This document shows positions 1 to 5,901 of a stretch of 6,659 nt of DNA, one piece after another (the first letter of the stretch is position 1; the number at the start of each line of letters is the position of its first letter). This DNA comes from Pseudomonadota bacterium (GTDB lineage Bacteria; Pseudomonadota; Alphaproteobacteria; Rhizobiales; Xanthobacteraceae). Made by a program: the position numbers and the translations under genes. Location: assembly GCA_023417665.1 (NCBI GenBank), contig JAEZFA010000275.1, positions 1 to 6,659 on the forward strand. Direction: 5' to 3'. The notes below the pieces were generated by a model. The model saw only the letters and a list, made by a program, of their open reading frames with translations, had not been told where the DNA came from and did not search any database.

Positions 1-1
1 G

Positions 2-409
2 ACGCTTCATCACGCTCCTCATGCAGCGGTTGCCGAACGGCTGCAGGCGCTGGATGTCGGAGGCGGCGAGGCGTTCTGGCTCGCCGTCCGCGGCAACCTT
101 GCACGGCTCAGCGATGCAGGAGAATGGTGGAAGGTTGTTTCGTCGCCGCTTGCCCCCGAAATTGCGGACAAGGACCGCGCGTTTCTTTCACTTGCCGAAG
201 CGCTCCTGCCGGCAGAGCCATGGAGCGAGAAAATCTGGGAGGAGTGGCTCGCGGCCATCAAGCCCGCGGCCAAGCGGAAAGGGCGTGAACTCTTTCATCC
301 GCTGCGAATGGCGCTTACCGGCCGCGAAAACGGCCCCGAACTCAAAGCGCTATTGCCGCTGATCGGCAGGGCGCGAGCGGCAGCGAGGCTGAAAGGCGAA
401 ACCGCCTGA
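2..409 (+). CDS. gltX: Glutamyl-tRNA synthetase, C-terminal part (5' end outside window)
   Basis: The frame is open from base 2 to a TGA at 407-409, giving the last 135 residues. The enzyme charges tRNA(Glu) with glutamate in the cytoplasm. This part is the alpha-helical anticodon-binding domain. The diagnostic C-terminal signature is clear: KRKGRELFHPLRMALTGREN followed by GPELKALLPLIGR, which is the conserved helix-loop segment near the end of bacterial GluRS. The Trp-rich stretch before it (WSEKIWEEWLAAIKP) also fits. The catalytic Rossmann half with HIGH and KMSKS motifs lies upstream of the window and cannot be checked. Many alphaproteobacteria carry two gltX paralogues, one of which may act on tRNA(Gln); this fragment alone cannot tell which copy it is. 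The gene converges on the DUF2865 gene with only 3 bp between the two stop codons. Confidence 0.93.
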   Translation, partial: TLHHAPHAAVAERLQALDVGGGEAFWLAVRGNLARLSDAGEWWKVVSSPLAPEIADKDRAFLSLAEALLPAEPWSEKIWEEWLAAIKPAAKRKGRELFHPLRMALTGRENGPELKALLPLIGRARAAARLKGETA

Positions 410-412
410 GCG

Positions 413-1561
413 CTAGCGGGCGACCGGATAGAATTGCGGGCCGACCACGCGCACCTTGCGCTTGCCGTCAGGGGCGGTCTGCGCGGTTGGCGGCGTCGGA
501 ACCGGCGGCTCGAACGGCGAGGTGCTCGGCGCGTTCTTCTGCTGCGGCTGCGCGAGCGGGCCGATCTTCGGCTGCGAGAGCTGCTTCGCGCGCTGCTCGG
601 TGACGATGATGTCGCCGCGCTGAATGGTTTGATCCTGCCCGAGTGCTTCGGCCCAGCTCTGGCCCGGGCCGCGGCAGGAACAGTTCGCGTTATATTCGGT
701 GCGGTATTTGAAGGCGTTCGGCATCGAGGAATAAAGCTGCCCCGACAGCGAAACCGCCTGCTGAATGTCCTGCCCGGGGTTGTTGTAGGTGTAGAGCGAT
801 ACTTCCGCCGCCGGGCACTGGCGCTTGCAGAGTGCCTCATCCTCGGCAAAGCGCGACTGCACGGTCGCGAAGCTGATCGGGAAGAAAGCGCCGTCGCACA
901 TGCGTACGCAGACGGTGCGGAAGCCGGCGCCTTCGGGCATGGCGTTCGGATTGACGTCCGGACTCTCGTCGTTGCTGCCGAACAGCTGCTCGAGGAATCC
1001 GCGCGGGCGCGCGGGCGGCAGCGCCACGTTGCGATATTGCGGCCCGCAATTGTTCTGGCCCAGCGAAATCAGAAGCTGGCGGCGTTGCAGATCGCGCGTG
1101 TAATTCGCATCCGAGTTGCCGCCGCGAATCTGCGACAGTTCCTGCTGCATGCGGTCGAGATTGGCGCGCATACGGTCGATCTGCGGTTCAAGCGTATTGC
1201 ACTGTTCCGGCCGCTGACTGCCGCCGAAGATGAAGAACCCGCGCCGTTCGCAGCCGAGCCGCCGCGCGGTGTTCATCGCGTTGTCGAGTTCCTGCCGCTG
1301 CTTGACGATTGCGTCTTCGTAGCGGGTAACCTGTTCGTTGCTCGCGCCGGTGGGGTTTCGGCCGAGATTCGCCAGCGCCGCTTCCAGCCGCTGGCAGGTC
1401 GGGTTCGTATTCTGTGTCTGCGTATAAGGCTGGGGCTGCTGATAGGTGGGCGGCGGCGGCGCGTTCGGGACGTTCGCCGGCGGCAAGGGTTGCGCCACAG
1501 CCGTGCCCGCGAGGGCAACCGCAGCCGCAACAGCAAAGCCAAAACGCCGCTCGAAATTCAT
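413..1561 (-). CDS. Secreted cysteine-rich DUF2865 family protein
   Basis: This 382-residue protein has unknown function. The start at 1559-1561 was chosen because it opens a classic Sec signal peptide (MNFERRFGFA then a hydrophobic Ala/Val run, predicted cleavage after AVA at residue 23) and has a GGCGGA Shine-Dalgarno-like stretch about 8 bases upstream. The open frame extends back to 1792, but that part overlaps maiA and is Pro/Arg/Ser-rich noise. After the signal peptide come a Pro/Gln-rich linker (25-50), a coiled-coil-like region (about 57-165), then the recognisable DUF2865 core at about 213-298: FRTVCVRMCDGAFFPISF, later PNAFKYRTEY and NCSCR. The tail (330-382) is Pro/Gln-rich and low in complexity. 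The mature protein has ten cysteines (56, 104, 121, 172, 218, 222, 245, 249, 294, 296), an even number that suits disulfides in the periplasm. The family is seen mainly in Hyphomicrobiales. It follows maiA after 76 bp in the same direction, so it may be read through from that operon or have its own promoter. Confidence 0.85.
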   Translation of the reverse strand: MNFERRFGFAVAAAVALAGTAVAQPLPPANVPNAPPPPTYQQPQPYTQTQNTNPTCQRLEAALANLGRNPTGASNEQVTRYEDAIVKQRQELDNAMNTARRLGCERRGFFIFGGSQRPEQCNTLEPQIDRMRANLDRMQQELSQIRGGNSDANYTRDLQRRQLLISLGQNNCGPQYRNVALPPARPRGFLEQLFGSNDESPDVNPNAMPEGAGFRTVCVRMCDGAFFPISFATVQSRFAEDEALCKRQCPAAEVSLYTYNNPGQDIQQAVSLSGQLYSSMPNAFKYRTEYNANCSCRGPGQSWAEALGQDQTIQRGDIIVTEQRAKQLSQPKIGPLAQPQQKNAPSTSPFEPPVPTPPTAQTAPDGKRKVRVVGPQFYPVAR

Positions 1562-1637
1562 GAATCGGTCCGCCTTTACCGAGGATTCGCCCCAGAACAC
1601 AGAATAACGTGACCGAATGATGGTGACGAGGGCCGGG

Positions 1638-2267
1638 CTATTCGGCGTCGGGCTGGGCCGCGGGGGCGGCGGCGGCAAAAGCCGGGTGCTGCCGGCAGGC
1701 TTCATCGGCGGCCACGATTTTCGGGAACTTCGCCATATCGACCTGATAGCGCCGCGCGTTGAAGACCTGCGGCACCAGGCTGATATCGGCAAGCGTCGGC
1801 TCGGCGCCGAAACAATAGGGGGCGGGTGAAATCATCTTTTCCACCGCGTTGAAGCCGTCCTCGATCCAGTGCCGCGTCCAGGCATCCACGGTTTCCAGAT
1901 CGAGGTTCAGCTTCTTCAGCAGGTAGTTGCGCGGCCCGGTATTGCCGAGCGGATGCACGTCCATCGCGATGACGTGCGCGGCCGCGCGTACGCGCGCACG
2001 CGCGATCGGATCGGACGGCAGAAACGGCGGCGCGGGATGCGTCTCGTCGAGCCAGTCGATGATGGCGAGCGACTGGATCAATAGGTCCCCGTCATCCGTC
2101 GTCAGCGCCGGCACGCGTGTCTGCGGATTGATCGAGAGGAAAGGAGCCTGCTTGTGTTCGCCTTTCACCAGATGGATCGCGATCGTCTGGTAGGAGAGCC
2201 CCTTCAGCGCCAGCGCAATGCGTACGCGATAGCTCGCGGATGAACGGAAATAAGAATAGAGCTGCAT
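1638..2267 (-). CDS. maiA: Maleylacetoacetate isomerase (zeta-class glutathione transferase)
   Basis: This 209-residue protein has the normal length for the family. It isomerises maleylacetoacetate to fumarylacetoacetate using glutathione, the second ring-product step of homogentisate breakdown, in the cytoplasm. An N-terminal thioredoxin-like domain (about 1-80) carries the zeta-class signature SSASYRVRIALALKG at 9-23, the NPQTRVPAL segment with the cis-Pro at 47-55, and the Q65-S66 pair that binds the glutathione gamma-glutamyl group. A helical C-terminal domain follows, with AMDVHPLGN (101-109) and TLADISLVPQ (158-167). The position that is Cys in animal enzymes (SSCS) is Ala here, as is usual in bacterial forms. 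The start ATG lies 13 bp after the paiB stop, and an AAGG ribosome binding site overlaps that stop codon (TGAAGG), so translation is probably coupled. Its genetic partners hmgA and fah sit on the other strand beyond the marR gene. It contains an unusual alternating pyrimidine-purine tract at 1983-2004. Confidence 0.95.
   Translation of the reverse strand: MQLYSYFRSSASYRVRIALALKGLSYQTIAIHLVKGEHKQAPFLSINPQTRVPALTTDDGDLLIQSLAIIDWLDETHPAPPFLPSDPIARARVRAAAHVIAMDVHPLGNTGPRNYLLKKLNLDLETVDAWTRHWIEDGFNAVEKMISPAPYCFGAEPTLADISLVPQVFNARRYQVDMAKFPKIVAADEACRQHPAFAAAAPAAQPDAE
1983..2004. other. 22-bp alternating pyrimidine-purine tract (Z-DNA-prone)
   Basis: Within maiA, every base from 1983 to 2004 alternates pyrimidine and purine, nearly all CG steps with one TA and one CA. 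Such tracts readily flip to left-handed DNA under negative supercoiling. On the coding strand it reads as the Ala-Arg-rich segment around residues 88-95, so codon choice for Arg/Ala in a GC-rich genome is a sufficient explanation; no function is implied. Confidence 0.6.
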
Positions 2268-2280
2268 GACGGTGGCGCCT

Positions 2281-2928
2281 TCAGTTTCCGTGGCTCTTGC
2301 GTTTGCGCATCGCTTCCGCGACTTCGCGGTCGGCCGGGCGAGGGGATGGCGACAATGCCGCCATCACGCCTTCCTGATCGGACGCGGTGCGGTTCTGGCT
2401 CAGCTTGACCTTGCCTTCGATGGATTCGATGTGAAGCCGCACCCCGACGATGCCCCTGATCTGGCGGGCAATGAAATCTTCCGGCGCGTCCGAAACGTCC
2501 CACGGCTTTTCGAACCGCGCTTCGAAGCGGCGCGTCAGCAGTTCGACCTGCTCGCGCAAGGCGTCCGCATCCTCGAAAATTTCAAGGCGCCCGGTCGCGA
2601 TCACCATCGAGTAATTCCAGGTCGGCACGACCTTGCCGTGTTCCTGCTTCGAGGCGTACCAGCGGGGCGAGACATAGGCGTCGGCACCCATGAACATCGC
2701 AAGCGCGGGTTTCGCGAGATCGCTTTCGCGCCATTGCGGATTGCCGCGCGCAAGATGCCCGGCGATGACGCCGTAGGGCGGCACGTTCCGATCGTAGAGG
2801 ATCGGGAGGTTGCTCACGATCGGTCCGTTCGGCCCGACCGAGACGAGTGTCGTCAGCCCAGAACCTTCGATCTGCGCTTGCAGGGCGGGGATGTCCGTTT
2901 CGCGGAATGCGGGCGGATTGTAGAGCAT
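2281..2928 (-). CDS. paiB: PaiB-type FMN-binding split-barrel protein
   Basis: The 215-residue protein matches the PaiB family, small flavin-binding split beta-barrel proteins (about 205-220 residues) annotated as negative transcriptional regulators after Bacillus subtilis PaiB. The family marks are plain: an N-terminal MLYNPPAFRE, the GHLARGNPQW segment at 57-66, GADAYVSPRWYASKQ at 81-95 running into HGKVVPTWNY at 97-106, and KLSQNR at 175-180. The C-terminus after about residue 185 is polar and probably loose. The start is 2 bp after the marR stop, with no strong ribosome binding site of its own, so it is likely translated by coupling; it is followed by maiA after 13 bp. In this setting a direct role as a DNA-binding repressor is doubtful: no helix-turn-helix is visible and a MarR protein already fills that role. 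A flavin-dependent or ligand-sensing role tied to aromatic catabolism is possible but is inference. Confidence 0.88.
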   Translation of the reverse strand: MLYNPPAFRETDIPALQAQIEGSGLTTLVSVGPNGPIVSNLPILYDRNVPPYGVIAGHLARGNPQWRESDLAKPALAMFMGADAYVSPRWYASKQEHGKVVPTWNYSMVIATGRLEIFEDADALREQVELLTRRFEARFEKPWDVSDAPEDFIARQIRGIVGVRLHIESIEGKVKLSQNRTASDQEGVMAALSPSPRPADREVAEAMRKRKSHGN

Positions 2929-2930
2929 GA

Positions 2931-3419
2931 CTAGTCCGGCAGTTCCGCGCCGGTATCCGCGAGCGCGGCGGCGCGGGCCGTTACCGTGTCGAGCACGCGC
3001 TCGAAGGCGGCGCGGTCTTCCGCGGAGACTTCGCCGAACATGCGCTGCGAAAGCGCCTGCGCCGCCGGCGCGATCGATTCATAAACTTCAAGGCCGATCG
3101 GGCTGAGCGACAGGAATGCCTCGCGCTTGTCGTCGCGGTTCGCGCGTTTGGCCAGCATCTTCTTGCGCGTCAGTGTCGCGACCGCGCGCGAGACCTTGGT
3201 CTTGTGCATGTGGCTGCGCGCGCCGATCTGCTTTGCGGTCATGGTGCCGAATTCACCGAGCTGCGCAATGACCCGCCATTCGGCGATACCGATGCCGTAT
3301 TTGGTCGCGTAGGTCCGCGCGGTCGCCTGGCTGACGAGGCTTGCCGCTACCACCAGCCGGTAGGGCAGGAAGCTTTCGAGCCGAAGCACAAAACCTTCCG
3401 TGTTTGACATTGGTTTCAT
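2931..3419 (-). CDS. MarR-family transcriptional regulator, likely controls homogentisate genes
   Basis: The 162-residue protein has the size and layout of MarR dimeric regulators: helical ends for dimerisation and a central winged helix. The DNA-binding part runs from about residue 48 (EWRVIAQLGEFG) through the helix-turn-helix at 60-89 (MTAKQIGARSHMHKTKVSRA and onward) to the wing at about 92-109, where RANRDDKRE is the typical D-x-R wing motif. It is transcribed divergently from hmgA and leads an operon with paiB and maiA, so it most likely senses homogentisate or a later pathway intermediate and represses or tunes both units; this is inferred from position. Similar MarR proteins next to hmgA are known in alphaproteobacteria, whereas Pseudomonas uses an IclR-type HmgR. 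The start is uncertain: ATGs at 3417-3419 and 3408-3410 (MSNTEG) are both possible, and neither has a clear Shine-Dalgarno sequence. Confidence 0.88.
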   Translation of the reverse strand: MKPMSNTEGFVLRLESFLPYRLVVAASLVSQATARTYATKYGIGIAEWRVIAQLGEFGTMTAKQIGARSHMHKTKVSRAVATLTRKKMLAKRANRDDKREAFLSLSPIGLEVYESIAPAAQALSQRMFGEVSAEDRAAFERVLDTVTARAAALADTGAELPD

Positions 3420-3433
3420 TTGTAACTACTTTG

Positions 3434-3464
3434 CACGAAACATGCGCGCAGACAATGTTGCGTG
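3434..3464. promoter_or_regulatory. Imperfect inverted repeat, candidate MarR operator
   Basis: Arms CACGAAACAT (3434-3443) and ATGTTGCGTG (3455-3464) are reverse complements at 9 of 10 positions, separated by 11 bp, so arm centres are 21 bp apart, two helical turns. The repeat lies just upstream of the candidate hmgA -10 and inside the likely marR leader, a sensible place for a dimeric regulator to act on both units. Part of the arm motif recurs nearby: CGAAACA at 3475-3481, and GTTTCAT in reverse orientation at 3413-3419 over the marR start. Binding by the MarR protein is inference; MarR sites are often more compact than this, so it may instead be two half-site pairs or chance. Confidence 0.35.
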
Positions 3465-3484
3465 GGACAATAATCGAAACAGTC

Positions 3485-3500
3485 TCGCGAGCAATCGCGA
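3485..3500 (+). promoter_or_regulatory. Hairpin in the hmgA leader, directly before the ribosome binding site
   Basis: The sequence TCGCGA-GCAA-TCGCGA forms a perfect 6-bp stem with a four-base loop. In RNA the GCAA loop fits the GNRA class, which makes unusually stable tetraloops. The stem ends on the base before the hmgA Shine-Dalgarno sequence. If the transcript starts near 3481 as the -10 candidate suggests, the hairpin would sit at the very 5' end of the mRNA, where such structures can protect against decay. There is no U-tract, so it does not look like a terminator. Confidence 0.45.
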
Positions 3501-3507
3501 AGGGAGA
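3501..3507 (+). promoter_or_regulatory. hmgA: Ribosome binding site of hmgA
   Basis: AGGGAGA stands 5 bases before the ATG at 3513-3515 and is the strongest Shine-Dalgarno match seen in the window. It supports this start over the internal ATG at codon 24 (MPGYMSGFG). Confidence 0.75.
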
Positions 3508-3512
3508 ACGCC

Positions 3513-4889
3513 ATGGCGAGTGACCGCAGAAGCGCACCCGTTGAAGCCCGTAAGCCCGTTCCCGAAATCGAAAGCGCGATCATGCCCGGTTACATGTCGG
3601 GCTTCGGCAACAGCTTCGAGACCGAAGCGCTGCCGGGCGCGTTGCCGATCGGCCGGAATTCGCCGCAGAAGGTGAATTACGGGCTTTATGCCGAGCAGTT
3701 GTCGGGTTCGCCTTTCACGGCGCCGCAGGCAACCAACCAGCGCTCCTGGCTCTATCGCATCCGTCCCGGTGTGAAGCACACCGCGCGCTTCCAGCGCATC
3801 GACCGTGGCTTCATCCGTACCGCGCCTGAGCGCGACGACACTGAAATGCCGATCGGCCAGCTGCGCTGGTCGCCGATGGAAATGCCGAAGGAGAAAACCA
3901 CCTTCGTCAACGGTCTTCGCACCGTCACGGTCGCCGGCGACTGCGAGTCGATGAACGGCATGGCCGCGCACATGCTCTTCGTGACCGCCGACATGGAGCG
4001 CGAGCATTTCTTCAATGCCGACGGCGAGTTCCTGATCGTGGCGCAGGAAAATTCGCTGCGCTTCCGCACTGAGTTCGGCCTGATCGACATCGGCCCCGGC
4101 GAAATCTGCATCATTCCGCGCGGCGTGATCTTCCGGGTCGAAATGCTGAACGGTCCGGCACGCGCTTACGTTTGCGAAAACTATGGAGGGGCTTTCACGC
4201 TGCCGGATCGCGGACCGATCGGCGCGAACTGTCTTGCCAATCCGCGCGACTTCCATACGCCGGTGGCAGCCTATGAAGACGTCGAAGGCAAGCACACGCT
4301 CTATGTGAAGTGGGGCGGGGAGATGTACCGCACCGAGACCGGCCACTCGCCGCTCGATGTCGCGGCGTGGCACGGCAATTATTATCCCTACAAGTACGAT
4401 CTCCGGCACTTCTCGCCGGTCGGCGCGATCCTGTTCGATCATCCCGATCCGTCGATCTTCACGGTGATGACGTCGCCCTCCGAAACGCCGGGCACTGCGA
4501 ACATTGATTTCGTGATCTTCCCGGAACGCTGGGGAGTCGCGGAAAACACGTTCCGTCCGCCCTGGTATCACCGCAACATCATGTCGGAGTTCATGGGCAA
4601 CGTGTACGGCGTCTATGATGCCAAGCCTGAAGGCTTCACGCCGGGTGGCATCAGCCTCCACAACACCATGTTGCCGCACGGACCGGACGTCGATGCCTTC
4701 GAGCATGCGAGCAATGTCGAGCTGAAGCCGGTAAAACTCACCAATACGCTCGCCTTCATGTTCGAGACGCGTTTCCGTCAGCGCGTGACGAAATTCGCGG
4801 CCGAGTCTCCGGCATTGCAGGACGACTACATCGACTGCTGGACGGGATTGAAGAAGCACTTCGATCCGAACCGCCGCGAGCCCAAGTAA
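3513..4889 (+). CDS. hmgA: Homogentisate 1,2-dioxygenase
   Basis: This 458-residue, cytoplasmic, non-haem Fe(II) ring-cleaving enzyme converts homogentisate plus O2 to maleylacetoacetate, the central step of tyrosine and phenylalanine breakdown. The sequence follows the family end to end: YMSGFGNSFETEALPGALP near the N-terminus, the beta-rich middle, and the catalytic C-terminal domain. Counting from the known human residues (His335, Glu341, His371 as iron ligands; His292 as catalytic base), the equivalents are all present: H353 and E359 in WYHRNIMSEFMG, H389 in MLPHGPD, and H310 in ILFDHPDPSIF. It is slightly longer than the human enzyme (445) because of a polar N-terminal extension of about 20 residues. 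It leads the plus-strand operon, with the hydrolase gene 13 bp downstream, and is divergent from the MarR gene. Loss of this enzyme typically makes bacteria accumulate homogentisate and form brown pyomelanin. Confidence 0.98.
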   Translation: MASDRRSAPVEARKPVPEIESAIMPGYMSGFGNSFETEALPGALPIGRNSPQKVNYGLYAEQLSGSPFTAPQATNQRSWLYRIRPGVKHTARFQRIDRGFIRTAPERDDTEMPIGQLRWSPMEMPKEKTTFVNGLRTVTVAGDCESMNGMAAHMLFVTADMEREHFFNADGEFLIVAQENSLRFRTEFGLIDIGPGEICIIPRGVIFRVEMLNGPARAYVCENYGGAFTLPDRGPIGANCLANPRDFHTPVAAYEDVEGKHTLYVKWGGEMYRTETGHSPLDVAAWHGNYYPYKYDLRHFSPVGAILFDHPDPSIFTVMTSPSETPGTANIDFVIFPERWGVAENTFRPPWYHRNIMSEFMGNVYGVYDAKPEGFTPGGISLHNTMLPHGPDVDAFEHASNVELKPVKLTNTLAFMFETRFRQRVTKFAAESPALQDDYIDCWTGLKKHFDPNRREPK

Positions 4890-4902
4890 ACGGAAATAGG
4901 CA

Positions 4903-5901
4903 ATGAAGCTCGCATCTCTGAAAGAAGGCCGCGACGGGCGGCTGGTGGTCGTGTCGCGCGACCTGCAATATTTTACCGACGCCACCGCAAGCCTGCAGGT
5001 GGCGATCGAGCATTGGGACGAGGCCGAGCAGGAGCTTCGCGAAATCGCGGATGCGCTCGAAGCCGGCACGGTCGAACGCTATCCGTTCGAACCTGCCGAT
5101 TGCGCGGCACCGCTGCCGCGCAGCTACGGCTGGGCCGACGGTTCGGCCTACGTCAATCATGTCGATCTCGTGCGCAAGGCGCGCAACGCCGAACTGCCGC
5201 AAAGTTTCTGGACCGACGCATTGATATATCGCGGCGGCTCCGATCGCTTTCTCGGTCCGCGGGAGCCCTCGAAACTTGCCGACGAAGCGTGGGGTATTGA
5301 TCTCGAAGCCGAGGTGGCGGTCGTCGTCAACGACGTGGCGATGGGAATTTCCGCCGCCGAAGCGCGGAAGAAAATCCTGCTTGTCATGCTCGTGAACGAC
5401 GTGAGCCTGCGCAATCTTATCCCGAGCGAACTCGCGAAAGGCTTCGGTTTTTTCCAGTCGAAAGCGCCGACCGCGTTCTCTCCGGTGGCAGTGACGCCCG
5501 ACGAACTGGGTGACGCCTGGGATGGCGGCACGCTCAACCTGCCGCTGCTCTCTTATGTGAACGGCACGCTGTTCGGGAAACCGAACGCCAGAACCGACAT
5601 GACTTTCGATTTCGGCAAGCTGATCGCGCATGCCGCGCGCACGAGACCCTTGTCCGCCGGCATGATCATCGGCTCCGGCACGGTGTCGAACAGGGATGCC
5701 GATGGCGGCCCGGGGCGGCGCGTGGAGGACGGCGGCGTCGGCTACTCCTGCATCGCTGAAGTCCGTGCGGTCGAAACCATTCGCAGCGGCAAGCCGAAGA
5801 CGCCGTTTCTCTCGTTCGGCGATCGCGTAAAGATCGAAATGCTCGACGCTGCAGGAAACTCGATCTTCGGCGCAATCGATCACAAAATGGAAAAGGCGTA
5901 A
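4903..5901 (+). CDS. fahA: Fumarylacetoacetate hydrolase, short bacterial type
   Basis: This 332-residue member of the fumarylacetoacetate hydrolase (FAH) fold most likely splits fumarylacetoacetate into fumarate and acetoacetate, ending the pathway. Family marks are the metal-binding pair E135 and E137 in GIDLEAEVAVVVND, D166 with R170 in LVNDVSLRN (same spacing as Asp233/Arg237 of the mouse enzyme), a probable active-site lysine K187 in FFQSKAPT, and the GTVSNRD segment at 259-265. It is about 90-100 residues shorter than the animal/Pseudomonas enzymes and lacks their usual N-terminal SH3-like domain and the RQHA motif with the catalytic His; H86 is the nearest histidine. The substrate is therefore assigned mainly from position: 13 bp after hmgA, with a GGAAATAGG ribosome binding region. 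Its stop overlaps the next start by one base (TAATG). Other FAH-fold activities cannot be excluded from sequence alone. Confidence 0.9.
   Translation: MKLASLKEGRDGRLVVVSRDLQYFTDATASLQVAIEHWDEAEQELREIADALEAGTVERYPFEPADCAAPLPRSYGWADGSAYVNHVDLVRKARNAELPQSFWTDALIYRGGSDRFLGPREPSKLADEAWGIDLEAEVAVVVNDVAMGISAAEARKKILLVMLVNDVSLRNLIPSELAKGFGFFQSKAPTAFSPVAVTPDELGDAWDGGTLNLPLLSYVNGTLFGKPNARTDMTFDFGKLIAHAARTRPLSAGMIIGSGTVSNRDADGGPGRRVEDGGVGYSCIAEVRAVETIRSGKPKTPFLSFGDRVKIEMLDAAGNSIFGAIDHKMEKA

Larger units (their letters stand above)
3420..3512. promoter_or_regulatory. Divergent control region between marR and hmgA
   Basis: This 93-bp gap must hold the promoters of both transcription units. It is clearly more AT-rich on its marR side than the flanking genes. 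For hmgA, AATAAT at 3469-3474 matches the -10 consensus at 5 of 6 positions and would place the transcript start near 3481, but there is no good -35 at the right spacing. For marR, on the minus strand, TTGCTC (3494 to 3489) and TATTGT (3472 to 3467) are 16 bp apart and form a weak candidate promoter overlapping the hmgA -10. These assignments are by eye and tentative. An inverted repeat, a short hairpin and the hmgA ribosome binding site, listed separately, lie inside this region. Confidence 0.55.

Noticed and set aside
411..418. Palindrome CGCTAGCG between the convergent gltX and DUF2865 stops, considered as a shared terminator
   Set aside because: It has no loop and no adjacent T- or A-run, so it cannot act as a standard intrinsic terminator.
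434..1612. A 392-codon open frame on the plus strand, antisense to the DUF2865 gene
   Set aside because: The product is Arg/Leu/Ala-rich without domains, whereas the minus strand shows a signal peptide, ribosome binding site and the DUF2865 core.
1562..1792. Upstream extension of the DUF2865 frame to an ATG at 1792
   Set aside because: It would overlap the end of maiA by more than 150 bp and place a Pro/Ser/Arg-rich segment before an otherwise perfect signal peptide.
2226..2246. Ala in place of Cys in the SSAS motif of MaiA as a sign of lost activity
   Set aside because: Bacterial zeta-class enzymes commonly have Ala here and the glutathione-contacting serines are kept.
2929..2936. Palindrome GACTAGTC at the marR/paiB junction as an operator
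   Set aside because: It is only 8 bp, made of the stop codon and spacer, with no extended symmetry and an internal operon position.
3426..5069. A 547-codon open frame on the minus strand, antisense to hmgA
   Set aside because: Its product is Arg/His/Ala-rich with no recognisable domain, while the opposite strand encodes full-length homogentisate dioxygenase with all catalytic residues. It is a GC-bias shadow.
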